Assembly (NCBI RefSeq): GCF_044003965.1
Contig: NZ_JBAWKC010000004.1
Coordinates: 186,001 to 250,000 of the forward strand
Source of the DNA: Yeosuana aquiaggeris
GTDB taxonomy: Bacteria > Bacteroidota > Bacteroidia > Flavobacteriales > Flavobacteriaceae
Reading direction: 5' to 3'
Length of the DNA stretch: 64,000 nucleotides
Shown here piece by piece: positions 42,795-52,417 of this stretch. Made by a program: the position numbers and the translations under genes. Position 1 is the stretch's first letter; every line of letters starts with the position of its first letter. Under the pieces are notes generated by a model. That model was not told the origin of the DNA. It worked only from the letters and a program-made list of their open reading frames with translations, and did no database searches.

Positions 42795-44172
42795 AGAAAA
42801 TGATGGTGCTTAAAGTTTTTATGAGAATATTGGCATCTAAAAAGAAGCTTCTGTGCTTGATGTAGTACAAATCATATTGAAGTTTTAATAAGCTATCATC
42901 AACCGAAGAACCATAGCGCGTATTAACCTGCGCCCAACCTGTTAAGCCTGGTTTAATAATATGCCTTGTTTCGTAAAAAGGTATCGATTGAGACAGTTCT
43001 CTTACAAAATGAGGGCGTTCTGGCCTGGGCCCAATTAAACTCATTTCTCCTTTTAAAATATTTAAAAACTGTGGCATCTCATCAAGTCTTGAGTTTCGCA
43101 AAAATCTACCAAAAGGGGTTATTCTTACATCTCCCTTTTTTGACCATACAGCACCGTTTTTCTCTGCATTTTTAACCATCGTCCGATACTTGATGATACT
43201 GAATAAATGGCCGTTTTTCCCTATTCTTTCTTGTATATAAAATAGTGAGCCACGATTAGCAACAAGATTTCCAAGAACAATGAATGGAAGCAACAGGCAA
43301 CCAAAAAAAATACCTAAAAAGGCTATTAACAAATCAAAAAAACGGAAAAAAAATAAATACAACTTATTTTGATTACTCCTGCTAAACGGAAAGTATTTAT
43401 AAAAATCTTTACCTACAAATTGCACGGGAACACGTTGAGTCATGTCTTCATAAACTTGCGTGTATTCCTTTATTGGGAAGCCACCTTCTAATAAGGTAAT
43501 AAGGTCTCCATAAATTTCAGGAGTAATGTTTTCTGAATTATAAGTAGCAATTACTATTTCTGTAATATTTTCATCTTTTATAATTTGATAAATCTGTTTA
43601 GGACTATATTCAACAATACCCTTTAATTTAATTTTATCCTTTTTCTTAGTTTCACAATTAATAAACCCTACTATTTTATAATTTGGATCGGAATCATTAA
43701 AAATCTCTATGATATTTTTAATATTAGATGTTTCTCCAACTATTAGGACTTTTTTAAAAAATCTTGGAGACACAATAAATGTTAAATAGGCAATTCGCCA
43801 TAGAAACAATGCAAAAATAATGGCGAAATAAAAATATATGATCTGTAGACGATTTTCTGGTAAAAGAGGCGTGAAAAATGGTGTTAAAAAATAGAATAAA
43901 ACTGTAACAGACACAGTAAACACAATACTAGTAGAAATCTTTTCAATTTTACTTGATTTTTGCAGATCGTAAAGCTCAAAAATAGTTCCAAATATAGAAA
44001 CGTACAGAATGAGCACAAAAACCCATCTCCAATTTTCCTTGGTAATGGTAAAATAATCAAAATCAAAGCTGTTACTTACAAAATATAAAACAACCAAAAT
44101 GGAAACAATATCAAAAATGCGTAATAAAACTTTACGCTCGGAAATATTGAAATGAATCCCTTTTTTGAACAT
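42781..44172 (-). CDS. Polyprenyl glycosylphosphotransferase (initiating sugar transferase)
   Basis: This 463-residue membrane enzyme attaches the first sugar-1-phosphate to undecaprenyl phosphate. It has four N-terminal helices, a CoA-binding-like middle domain and the WcaJ/Bac_transf C-terminus (about 265-463), with KYRTMVKNAE, the RLDEMPQFLNILKGEMSLIGPRPER motif and PGLTGWAQVN. It lies at the downstream end of the polysaccharide locus, on the same strand as the glycosyltransferases. Which sugar it uses (Gal, Glc or GlcNAc) cannot be told from sequence. Confidence 0.92.
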   Translation of the reverse strand: MFKKGIHFNISERKVLLRIFDIVSILVVLYFVSNSFDFDYFTITKENWRWVFVLILYVSIFGTIFELYDLQKSSKIEKISTSIVFTVSVTVLFYFLTPFFTPLLPENRLQIIYFYFAIIFALFLWRIAYLTFIVSPRFFKKVLIVGETSNIKNIIEIFNDSDPNYKIVGFINCETKKKDKIKLKGIVEYSPKQIYQIIKDENITEIVIATYNSENITPEIYGDLITLLEGGFPIKEYTQVYEDMTQRVPVQFVGKDFYKYFPFSRSNQNKLYLFFFRFFDLLIAFLGIFFGCLLLPFIVLGNLVANRGSLFYIQERIGKNGHLFSIIKYRTMVKNAEKNGAVWSKKGDVRITPFGRFLRNSRLDEMPQFLNILKGEMSLIGPRPERPHFVRELSQSIPFYETRHIIKPGLTGWAQVNTRYGSSVDDSLLKLQYDLYYIKHRSFFLDANILIKTLSTIIFFRGQ

Positions 44173-44231
44173 TTTTGAATCTATAAATGAGAGAGCATAA
44201 AGATACTAAGTTAATTTTTATAGCAACTAAA

Positions 44232-45242
44232 TTAATCTAATAATGAAATCCATTGCGATTTAATTTTATCCCAATCATAACCCTCAACTTTTCGACGGGC
44301 ATTTTGTGCTAATTTAATGGCTTTGTCAGGACATGATCTTATTTCTTTGATAGCATCCACGAACTCTGAAACGTCATCTCGGTTCACTAATATACCATCT
44401 TCATTATGGTTTATTAAAAAAGGCAACCCACCAACGTTCGTTGAAATTATAGGCAAGCCTAATGCCATAGCTTCAATAACGCTCACTGGCATATTATCAA
44501 AATTAGTGGTATTGAGAAACACATTGTAATCTGTTGACATTTTTATCCATTCATTTTTAGATAATTTTCCAGTAAAAATGACATCAACCCCTAATGCTTT
44601 CGCATAATCTTTAGTTTTTTCTAAAGTACCATCGCCTTCTGGTCCTACCATACAAAGTGAGGCGTTTAATCCTTCATCCTTAAGAGATTTTACAATTTTT
44701 ACAGCAAGTAACGGATTGTATATTTCTGAAAAAGAACGAACCCAGAGCAATTTGATAGTCTTAAATTCTCTTAGTTTGAAAGGATAATTTTTAAGATCAA
44801 TCGCATTTGGAATAATCATTACATTAGAAAAACCTTGTTTTGAAAATTCAGACTGTATATATGTGGAAGGTGAAATGTTTATAAATGCATTTTTAAAAAT
44901 GGCTTTGCTTAATTTAGGATTTGATTTTATTCTCTTTGGTAAATTACCACCGTGTAAAATGGGAATGAACTTTAAATTAACAATCCTACATAATTGGCTA
45001 CATAAAAAGGCATAATAAAAATTTGAGGTACTATATGTGTCTATTAAAACATAATCTACTTTTATAGCATATTTTAAAATAGCAAAAAGCATATCAAAAA
45101 GTCGAACCAGTTTATTCCTTTTATTTGAAAAGGCAAAAACCTTATAACCTTCAAGTCTTAAGGATTTACTCAAGGTTTCAATAGTGGTTTCTGTTTTACC
45201 GGTTTTGGATAGATGATTTCCTATGTACAGGAGATTCTTCAT
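44232..45242 (-). CDS. Glycosyltransferase family 4
   Basis: This 336-residue GT-B enzyme starts MKNLLYIGNHLSKTGKTETTIETL and has the GT4 donor-site region SVIEAMALGLPIISTNVGGLP and a later ILVNRDDVSEFV. It transfers a nucleotide sugar to a growing glycan on the cytosolic side of the membrane; the sugar is unknown. The start overlaps the upstream polymerase gene by 47 bp, which is long but the N-terminus is canonical, so the overlap is likely real. It lies 60 bp upstream of the initiating transferase gene. Confidence 0.9.
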   Translation of the reverse strand: MKNLLYIGNHLSKTGKTETTIETLSKSLRLEGYKVFAFSNKRNKLVRLFDMLFAILKYAIKVDYVLIDTYSTSNFYYAFLCSQLCRIVNLKFIPILHGGNLPKRIKSNPKLSKAIFKNAFINISPSTYIQSEFSKQGFSNVMIIPNAIDLKNYPFKLREFKTIKLLWVRSFSEIYNPLLAVKIVKSLKDEGLNASLCMVGPEGDGTLEKTKDYAKALGVDVIFTGKLSKNEWIKMSTDYNVFLNTTNFDNMPVSVIEAMALGLPIISTNVGGLPFLINHNEDGILVNRDDVSEFVDAIKEIRSCPDKAIKLAQNARRKVEGYDWDKIKSQWISLLD

Positions 45243-46554
45243 ACTTGATGTTTAACAAACAAAGTCCATAAATAAAGGCTGGTGCCGCGATACGCATAGC
45301 GGAATGATTAATAGTCAGAAGCCAAAAGATATAAAAAGAATAAAAAAACAAGTTCGATTTATTCTTTATTCTATAAATCAAAGGCGTAATGAGTAAAATT
45401 AAAAAAGCAAACACCCCTAACAATCCATGCTCTGCCACAATGCGACTTATTTCATTATGAGAGGCGGCTTCAACCCCGGTTTCGCTCAAACGTACTTCTT
45501 TTACTTTACCAACTCCAATTCCCAGAAATGGATTATCGACAAACTCGGCAAACTCAAAAGCTATTAAATCAGAACGACCTGTTGATACATCTTCCTTAAC
45601 GCGACCTGCTGCATCCTGATTAGCATAGCGCTTGTCTATGAAGCCGCCCGTTTGCACCGAACTTATAATCCACGTAAAAAGTATCATTATCATGAAAATA
45701 ATTAAGGACAGCTTAATCCGAAATTTTGTTTTTAAATTAACTTTTATATAATATAATCCAATAAAACTTAGAATCATGATTATTGCTGTTAGGACTCCTC
45801 CTCTACTAAATGTAATGATTGCTCTAAAACTTAAAATTCCCAATAAAGCTAAATCAAATAATCTGTGAAAAATAGTTTCTTTTGATATAAAAAACCTAAC
45901 AGCTAACACAAACATACCAATTCCTAAAACCGTAGCTACTTGATTCGGACCAAAACCACCAGACGTTTCAAAGTTAGATTCAGTACCTGTAACAACTTCT
46001 TGTAAATTGGGGGTATACAAAACCAAATACACAGTCATACTTACTATGGGCAATAATAAAAACAACAAAATATTTTGAATTTGCTTAAAAGTAATGGTAC
46101 GCTTATAACAAAATATAGCAGTTATTCCCAAACACACAGGTCCACTTAAATTAAAGGCTATGGCTCTTCGGATATCTGTTTGAAACCCCATTTCTGTTAC
46201 GGCTACAAAAATCCCTGGTATTAGAAGCAATATATATAAAACAAATATCAGAGATTGGTTACTAAAACTATTGCTTATCAAACCCATCATAATAAATGCA
46301 ATCACTAAATATTTAATAGCTTCATAAAAAAAAGTGCCTCCATTCATTCTTAAAAACACTTCAATACCCACAATATAAGCACAAGCCATTAATACATAAA
46401 AAGACTTGTTTTTTTTTGGAGCCATGAAGATTTTATAACTAAAAAAAATAGTAATGAATAAAAAATATAGGGTCGCAAATGGGCTAAATAGAAATATTAC
46501 CACCGCTAAAAAGACATGAAAAACAAGCAGTTTATAATATAATGACAAGGTCAT
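45196..46554 (-). CDS. O-antigen ligase / Wzy-like polymerase
   Basis: This 452-residue integral membrane protein has about ten to twelve hydrophobic helices. A large loop near residue 340-380 contains NPFLGIGVGKVKE and HNEISRIVAEHGLLGVFAF, the region conserved in O-antigen ligase/polymerase (WaaL/Wzy_C) proteins. This is either the polymerase or the ligase of the surface glycan; the two are not reliably told apart by sequence. It shares a 4-bp overlap with the upstream glycosyltransferase. A flippase (Wzx) was not found in the window. Confidence 0.85.
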   Translation of the reverse strand: MTLSLYYKLLVFHVFLAVVIFLFSPFATLYFLFITIFFSYKIFMAPKKNKSFYVLMACAYIVGIEVFLRMNGGTFFYEAIKYLVIAFIMMGLISNSFSNQSLIFVLYILLLIPGIFVAVTEMGFQTDIRRAIAFNLSGPVCLGITAIFCYKRTITFKQIQNILLFLLLPIVSMTVYLVLYTPNLQEVVTGTESNFETSGGFGPNQVATVLGIGMFVLAVRFFISKETIFHRLFDLALLGILSFRAIITFSRGGVLTAIIMILSFIGLYYIKVNLKTKFRIKLSLIIFMIMILFTWIISSVQTGGFIDKRYANQDAAGRVKEDVSTGRSDLIAFEFAEFVDNPFLGIGVGKVKEVRLSETGVEAASHNEISRIVAEHGLLGVFAFLILLITPLIYRIKNKSNLFFYSFYIFWLLTINHSAMRIAAPAFIYGLCLLNIKYEESPVHRKSSIQNR

Positions 46555-47627
46555 TTTTGATGTTTTTTATATATGTTCATTAAAGTTTCCATTGTACTCG
46601 ATTCCGAAAAACTAGATGTTATTTTATTATTTAATTTTTTAGCAACATGTCTTGTCAAATCTACATCATTTATAAAAGTTAATAAAGCTTCAGCTAAAAC
46701 TTTATCATTTTTTGGTTCAACTAAAATTCCTTCATCCTTATTGGAAACAACTTTATTACAATCACCTACCTTGGTAGCTATTACTGGCAAACCAGCTAAG
46801 CCATATTCTAATAAGGCTAAAGGTAAGCCTTCAGACTTTGAGGACAAAACACCTATAGTACTTTGTCTTAATATATGATGTACATCGGAACAACTTCCAT
46901 AAACAAAAACATGATTATCCAATTTATTGTATTCAATAAAACCATTAATAGCATGGTAACATTCATCGTCACTAAATGCACCTATTAAATGCAAACTCCA
47001 ATCATTATAGGTATTAAGAATCGAATTAAAAGCTTTTAATAAATTAATATGATCTTTATCTGGTCTTAAATTAGCTAAACAAACAATTCGTTTTCCTGAT
47101 TCGCCATGAAGTGTTGTTGTTTTTAATTCTAAATTTATTGTCGGAAAATTAGAAAGCACATATACTTTTTTGGCTAAAAGTTTGTGTTCTGATCGAGTTT
47201 TTAAAGAATCATTGACTGCTATAATACCTGAAAAAAAATGAGAACTAATTTTTAGTATGAATTTATTTATTGATGAAGTTTTTTCTCTATTTCCATAATG
47301 TTCATGCCATATTACAACCAATTTTGGGTGTAATATTTTTATAATTGTTGCTAAAAAAAAAGAGGACGCATGGGCGTGAACAATATCGATTCCATGCCTT
47401 TTTATAAAACGATGTAGTTTTGAAATGGCTTTAAAATCCAGAGTATATTTTTTATTTAGAAACAGATAATGGACATCTTTAGAAAGACTTGTTTTTAACA
47501 ATCCTTCTTCTCGTGTTGAACATAAATAAGACACTTCAATGCGGGGCACCAATGAATTTGCATAATTTACCGCTACACGTTCTGCTCCACCAGCATTTAA
47601 TGAATCAATAAGCTGTAACACTTTCAT
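46551..47627 (-). CDS. Glycosyltransferase family 4
   Basis: This 358-residue GT-B enzyme has the N-terminal MKVLQLIDSLNAGGAERVAVNYANSL, typical of GT4, and the donor-site segment SSKSEGLPLALLEYGLAGLPVIATKVGD with an E-x7-E pattern. It belongs to the polysaccharide operon and overlaps both neighbours by 4 bp (ATGA). Its acceptor and sugar are not evident. Confidence 0.92.
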   Translation of the reverse strand: MKVLQLIDSLNAGGAERVAVNYANSLVPRIEVSYLCSTREEGLLKTSLSKDVHYLFLNKKYTLDFKAISKLHRFIKRHGIDIVHAHASSFFLATIIKILHPKLVVIWHEHYGNREKTSSINKFILKISSHFFSGIIAVNDSLKTRSEHKLLAKKVYVLSNFPTINLELKTTTLHGESGKRIVCLANLRPDKDHINLLKAFNSILNTYNDWSLHLIGAFSDDECYHAINGFIEYNKLDNHVFVYGSCSDVHHILRQSTIGVLSSKSEGLPLALLEYGLAGLPVIATKVGDCNKVVSNKDEGILVEPKNDKVLAEALLTFINDVDLTRHVAKKLNNKITSSFSESSTMETLMNIYKKHQK

Positions 47628-48745
47628 GAATGATGTATCAATTTAGAAATTTCAGTTTCAAAAACCTCTAAAGTAAAGTTTTGAGACCAATTGGCTGCTT
47701 TTTCAGACATTGATTTTAATGTATCAACATCTTTTAATGCATCTTTAATTTGAATGACATCTAGTTTCAAGTTAGCTTCCATTAAAATGCCCCGGTTACC
47801 AAAATCTAACATATAAGGCACACATGAGACAGAAGTCGCAATAGGAATTACGCCAAAAAACATGGGTTCTGAAATGGCTTTTGGCCAACCTTCAGATTTT
47901 GAAGGTAATATCGAAAAATGAGCTCTTTTTAATGTTTCTTTTATAACCTCTTTTGGTTGATTTCCATGTAATATAACTAATTTTTCAAGTTTATTAACTG
48001 AAATATACTCTTCTAAAAGTTCTTTTAAAACACCATCGCCATAAATATCTAAATGTACAGGAATGCCTTCCTTGTGTAAGGCTTCAATAATTTGAATCGC
48101 TAATAATGGTCGTTTTCCTTCAACCAAACTTCCTATAAAAACAAATTTTAAATAACCAGAATAATCTCTTTTTAACGGTTCTATTATTTCTGATTTTCTA
48201 TAGGTTGCAGTAAAAAAATGTTTTACATTTTTGGTTTGACACGGCCAATCGCCATAGACTAAAACCTGTATGTTTTTAGTTAAAAATGTGTTACTTAAAA
48301 TCCACTTTTGCAATTTATAACTTAAAGGTTGTTTTGCTTTTGGATCCCAATTTCCAGCATATTTTGCTGTTTTCATTTTCTTCGGAAAAAAAATCTGAAC
48401 AATACATCCTATGAAGCCAATATTGCCTGGGCAACGTAAATGAATATGATCTGTTCTTTTGCAGGCTTTTATTAAAGCAGCAATAATAATTGGCACCTTA
48501 AATAAAGATGTCAGAGTCGTTTTAAAAGACGTAAATTGTATTTCTGGTAATGCACTAAAGTGAATATTACTATGCTGATAAGCAATTTCAATTACTGTTT
48601 GCTCACCCCCGATCCTAGGTGCTACAATTTCAACTTTTTCTACATATTTTAACCATAAATTCATTTCAAGAACATAAGGAGCATAACTAAATATAGCGTC
48701 TTCTTTAGTTTTATGTAAAGCATGCGAAATAATTAAAAACCTCAT
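47624..48745 (-). CDS. Glycosyltransferase family 4
   Basis: This 373-residue GT-B enzyme has the donor-side segment RAHFSILPSKSEGWPKAISEPMFFGVIPIAT (E-x7-E) and KFVFIGSLVEGKRPLLAIQIIEAL. The N-terminal half differs from typical GT4 starts (MRFLIISHALHKTKEDAIFSYAPYV), suggesting an acceptor-specific domain. It overlaps both neighbours by 4 bp within the polysaccharide operon. Sugar specificity is unknown. Confidence 0.9.
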   Translation of the reverse strand: MRFLIISHALHKTKEDAIFSYAPYVLEMNLWLKYVEKVEIVAPRIGGEQTVIEIAYQHSNIHFSALPEIQFTSFKTTLTSLFKVPIIIAALIKACKRTDHIHLRCPGNIGFIGCIVQIFFPKKMKTAKYAGNWDPKAKQPLSYKLQKWILSNTFLTKNIQVLVYGDWPCQTKNVKHFFTATYRKSEIIEPLKRDYSGYLKFVFIGSLVEGKRPLLAIQIIEALHKEGIPVHLDIYGDGVLKELLEEYISVNKLEKLVILHGNQPKEVIKETLKRAHFSILPSKSEGWPKAISEPMFFGVIPIATSVSCVPYMLDFGNRGILMEANLKLDVIQIKDALKDVDTLKSMSEKAANWSQNFTLEVFETEISKLIHHS

Positions 48746-49737
48746 ATTTCTATCTTAGGAGCATTAAATATAAGTGAAAACCAACCAACAATACGTCCGA
48801 AACTCTCAGTCAACGCTTCCTTTTTGTTAGATGTTGTTACTATATTAAGTAGTCTTATTTTGGTCAATAAAATGGCTGTTAAATGCCACTTTAACCTCGC
48901 TTTTAAGGACGGATTGGGGTATTTAACACGCCATACATACCAACCATTTCTAATCACCATTTTACCATAACGATATTTATTGGGGCGACCAGAAAAATTA
49001 TGATAATGAGCTAGTTGCGCATTTGTATTTATATAAAGCTTTCCTTTTTTAGCCAATCGTAGCGAAAAATCGGCATCTTCATATAACCCATAACCCTCAA
49101 AATACGTTGAGAATTTTAGATTTTTAAAAACTTCTTTTTTATAACTGGAAACACCTCCCATAAGTTGTTCTACTTGATATGTTTTACCTGAAGGCGGCAA
49201 AAAACTAATGGAACGCCCATGCGAAAACGTAGGCATAAAACCAGGATTAACATCTGGTAACAAACCAAATAGTTTGCGAATTTTAAAACGTGATGGCTCT
49301 TCTCGCATCCATCCGTCGTAATAAAATTTAGATTTATTATTTTGATTATCTGACTCTTGCCAATTAACTTCATTAGTTATATACCCTCCAACCGCCAATG
49401 CATCGGGTTTTTCTAAATAGGTTTTAATTAAATTTTCGAAATATTGTGGTTCCAAAATAATATCATCATCTAAAAAACAGATTATTTCTGATGTTTCATC
49501 AACTAAATTAACACCATAATTACGCTGTTTTGTTAAGCCTCTATTCTTCTCATTAATTTTAAAATACTTTAAATTTTCGAACGTATTTTCTTTTAAAATA
49601 ATTTCAGTTTCACTATTGGTAGATCCATCAATAATTAAAATGTCATTAGGATATAAAGTCTGCACTTTAACCGACTGCAACAATTTAAGTATAGGTTGCG
49701 GTCGCATATATGTACATATAATTAATGTGAAGTTCAT
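48742..49737 (-). CDS. Glycosyltransferase family 2
   Basis: This 331-residue GT-A enzyme has MNFTLIICTYMRPQPILKLLQSV, the metal-binding FLDDDIILEP (DxD), and the catalytic-side segment GYGLYEDADFSLRLAKKGKLY, typical of GT2 inverting transferases. It lies between two other glycosyltransferase genes, overlapping one by 4 bp, and 2 bp from the next. The C-terminal LKWHLTAILLTKIRLLN region may associate with the membrane. Confidence 0.93.
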   Translation of the reverse strand: MNFTLIICTYMRPQPILKLLQSVKVQTLYPNDILIIDGSTNSETEIILKENTFENLKYFKINEKNRGLTKQRNYGVNLVDETSEIICFLDDDIILEPQYFENLIKTYLEKPDALAVGGYITNEVNWQESDNQNNKSKFYYDGWMREEPSRFKIRKLFGLLPDVNPGFMPTFSHGRSISFLPPSGKTYQVEQLMGGVSSYKKEVFKNLKFSTYFEGYGLYEDADFSLRLAKKGKLYINTNAQLAHYHNFSGRPNKYRYGKMVIRNGWYVWRVKYPNPSLKARLKWHLTAILLTKIRLLNIVTTSNKKEALTESFGRIVGWFSLIFNAPKIEI

Positions 49738-49739
49738 AA

Positions 49740-51278
49740 TTATTTTGTTCTTTTTCCTAACGCAATAAGTTTTTTTGCGTAAAAAGTTGACCGATTAAAC
49801 TGTAACATTCTTAATGGGAATTTCAAAATTCTTATTGGCAATTGCGCTAATTTAGCTTTCGAAAAATAAAACACAAAGTACTTGATTTTATACTCTTTAC
49901 GTTGTCTTTCGTCGAAATGTTTAAACAATTGATACATAATAGTTGGGCTTGGTATTGGGACAATCCACTTAACAGGTGTGTCTAATTCCCAAGGTTGTTG
50001 TTTTCTTTTTTTGCCTTTTATCCCCGCTTGTTGCCCCCAAAATCGGTAACCGCCAACTGGAGGTTTTAAATGTAAATTAACTGAAAATGGGTTATGTAAA
50101 ACAGTGACTCCCAGTTTTGTGATGGACAAACCAAAATCACTATCTTCACCATAACCGCCATCGTAATTAATATCGTTACCAACTAATAAGTTAACAACAC
50201 GTCTTGAAACACAAGAATTAGCGTTACTGAATGATTGTGCAGCACCTACCTTCCAACGTGCATCTCCCATAGCTTTTAACTTTTCATCTAGATCGGATAA
50301 ATCTTGTTGTTGATTATCCGCACGAATATCCAACCCATTGCAAGCTTCTGCGTTATATGTTTGCAATAATCGAATATGATTCTCAATAAAATTAGGTTGA
50401 ATTCTTATATCATCATCTCCAAAAACAACATAATCACCTGTGCATAGATCAATTGCTTCATTTCTTGCTCTACAACTTCCCTTAGTGGTTTGCCATTTAA
50501 AAATTACTTTAAATGAATAGTTTTTAGTATCATATAAAAATTCATCTCTTGAGTTTGCAGGCGTTGCATCTACAACAATGACTTCAAACGGTTTATAGGT
50601 TTGATTTTCTAAATCGTTTAAAAGATTTAAGGTAAAATCCTGACGCATCATGGTGGGAATGATATAACTCACCTTTGGAGTTTCATTGATGGCATGTAAT
50701 TCTCTTGATTTTAATAGGATTGACTTATCTTTAAACTGAAAATTCCTTTTTGCATACCAAAAACTATTGATTTCATTTAATTTCCAAAAACCTCTACGAA
50801 ATAACATATAAATACTATGAGACCGTTTAAAATTTTTTACATAAAACGTATAAATATCTTTCGTTGAAATCGTGACTTCTTCAACAGTTTTATTAAATAA
50901 CCCTTTAATAAATAAAGGAACGGCGCCTTGATATCGTAAGGTGTTAAATCCAAAATCTAATGCAGATGTTTGAATGTTTTCGTAATCAAAATCAAACCCA
51001 CCAAACATCTCCCAAACCTGTTTCCTTATAACAAAAGCATTAGGATTTATACGCCAACTAACCGATTTGTCTAAATGATCAAAATCCTTGGCATACCAAA
51101 AATAAACCACCGTTTGATATACAATTTCAGGAAAGGTATTTTTATATCCTTGGTCTAAACTACTATGCCAAATATCGCCTTCGCCTAAAGCCAACTCATC
51201 TAGCAATTTTAAATCTGGATTGCCATGATACAATAATTCCTCGCCTGTTAATGTGATATGTTCTTTTAAATGTATCAA
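49740..51278 (-). CDS. Glycosyltransferase family 2 with an extra degenerate N-terminal half-domain
   Basis: This 512-residue protein has two parts. Residues about 205-440 form a complete GT2 domain: VSYIIPTMMRQDFTLNLLNDLENQT, VVFGDDDIRIQPNF (DDD) and DGGYGEDSDFGLSI. The first about 150 residues resemble only the acceptor half of a second GT-A domain (INPNAFVIRKQVWEMFGGFDFDYENI) and lack a DxD motif. So it looks like a remnant or truncated tandem transferase, possibly once part of a longer gene. Its ATG overlaps the upstream gene by 4 bp. Confidence 0.85.
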   Translation of the reverse strand: MIHLKEHITLTGEELLYHGNPDLKLLDELALGEGDIWHSSLDQGYKNTFPEIVYQTVVYFWYAKDFDHLDKSVSWRINPNAFVIRKQVWEMFGGFDFDYENIQTSALDFGFNTLRYQGAVPLFIKGLFNKTVEEVTISTKDIYTFYVKNFKRSHSIYMLFRRGFWKLNEINSFWYAKRNFQFKDKSILLKSRELHAINETPKVSYIIPTMMRQDFTLNLLNDLENQTYKPFEVIVVDATPANSRDEFLYDTKNYSFKVIFKWQTTKGSCRARNEAIDLCTGDYVVFGDDDIRIQPNFIENHIRLLQTYNAEACNGLDIRADNQQQDLSDLDEKLKAMGDARWKVGAAQSFSNANSCVSRRVVNLLVGNDINYDGGYGEDSDFGLSITKLGVTVLHNPFSVNLHLKPPVGGYRFWGQQAGIKGKKRKQQPWELDTPVKWIVPIPSPTIMYQLFKHFDERQRKEYKIKYFVFYFSKAKLAQLPIRILKFPLRMLQFNRSTFYAKKLIALGKRTK

Positions 51279-52417
51279 GGTTTGAGTAATGTTTTATAAA
51301 ATTCTATCGAACGTTTCGCTATTAAATTATGACTAAATTGAAGCTTCACTTTTTCTCTAGCCGCAATGCCAAATTGAAGACGTTTTTTATCATCATCTAA
51401 TAATTCTAAAATACATTCTGCATATTGTTTATGTTGCGTTGGATGTACTAAAAACCCTTCCTTCCCATCTTCTATCATCTCATTTGCCCAACCAATGTTA
51501 GATGCCACAATGGCCTTCTCCATAGCCATAGCCTCCAACCACGACACGGGTAAGGCTTCAGCAAAGGTAGGAAAAACACAAACCGTCGCATCTTTTATCA
51601 AATCTTGAATTCTAGAATAGTCTACAGCACCCAAATAACTTACTTTTTTTAAGGCAGTTTTATTGAAGAGTGGTTGCATTAATTGCCAAGTTGAAGAGGA
51701 CCCTGTTTTTATATCGGCACTATCTTTTCCTACAAGAATTAATTCTACTTCCTTATTTGAATTGTGAACCACATTAAATATTTCTGGCAATTCTAAAAGC
51801 CCTTTTTTTCGAATTAATGTTCCAAAATAAAGAATAGTTATTTTTTCTGAATCGCTTTGTTTTGGCTGAAACAAAGACGCATCAATACTGTTTGGAATTA
51901 CTGTAAAATTTCTATTCAAATTGAATAGCTCATTAGTTAAATTACCAGTGAAGGCACTCACGCTTATAATGCCATCAGCTTTTTTAAGCGCCCGTTTCTC
52001 AAGAAATTTGTTTTTATATTTTACTTTACGATCATCTAAATAACAAAAATAAGTGTCACTTCCATTTTCTCTAATAACTAAGGGGCATTTCGGATTTACA
52101 AATGCGGTAAAACCAGTCCAGTCTGGAGCTTCTAGGATATCTATTTTACCAGAAGCGTACAAGGAATTAATTAATCGCTCTACTTTTTTTTGAGTAAGAA
52201 TAAGCGATACCCCTTTAACTTTCATGTTTTTTATTTTGAAAAAATGAATGTTACCTTCCAAAAAATAATCGTCTTTATCTTGTCCATAAGCAAGAATGTT
52301 TATTTCGTGCCCTAAATCAGATAAGGCTTTTGATAAATTGAAAATACTGGTACCAATCCCGCCAGCATTCTTCATTTTAAGATGCGGATATTCTGGAGTT
52401 AGAAAGGCTATTTTCAT
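51275..52417 (-). CDS. Glycosyltransferase family 4
   Basis: This 380-residue GT-B enzyme starts MKIAFLTPEYPHLKMKNAGGIGTSIFNLSKAL, typical of GT4, and has the donor-site segment FPTFAEALPVSWLEAMAMEKAIVASNIGWANEM (E-x7-E) and EGFLVHP. It overlaps both neighbours by 4 bp. Its position does not show which linkage it makes. Confidence 0.93.
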   Translation of the reverse strand: MKIAFLTPEYPHLKMKNAGGIGTSIFNLSKALSDLGHEINILAYGQDKDDYFLEGNIHFFKIKNMKVKGVSLILTQKKVERLINSLYASGKIDILEAPDWTGFTAFVNPKCPLVIRENGSDTYFCYLDDRKVKYKNKFLEKRALKKADGIISVSAFTGNLTNELFNLNRNFTVIPNSIDASLFQPKQSDSEKITILYFGTLIRKKGLLELPEIFNVVHNSNKEVELILVGKDSADIKTGSSSTWQLMQPLFNKTALKKVSYLGAVDYSRIQDLIKDATVCVFPTFAEALPVSWLEAMAMEKAIVASNIGWANEMIEDGKEGFLVHPTQHKQYAECILELLDDDKKRLQFGIAAREKVKLQFSHNLIAKRSIEFYKTLLKP

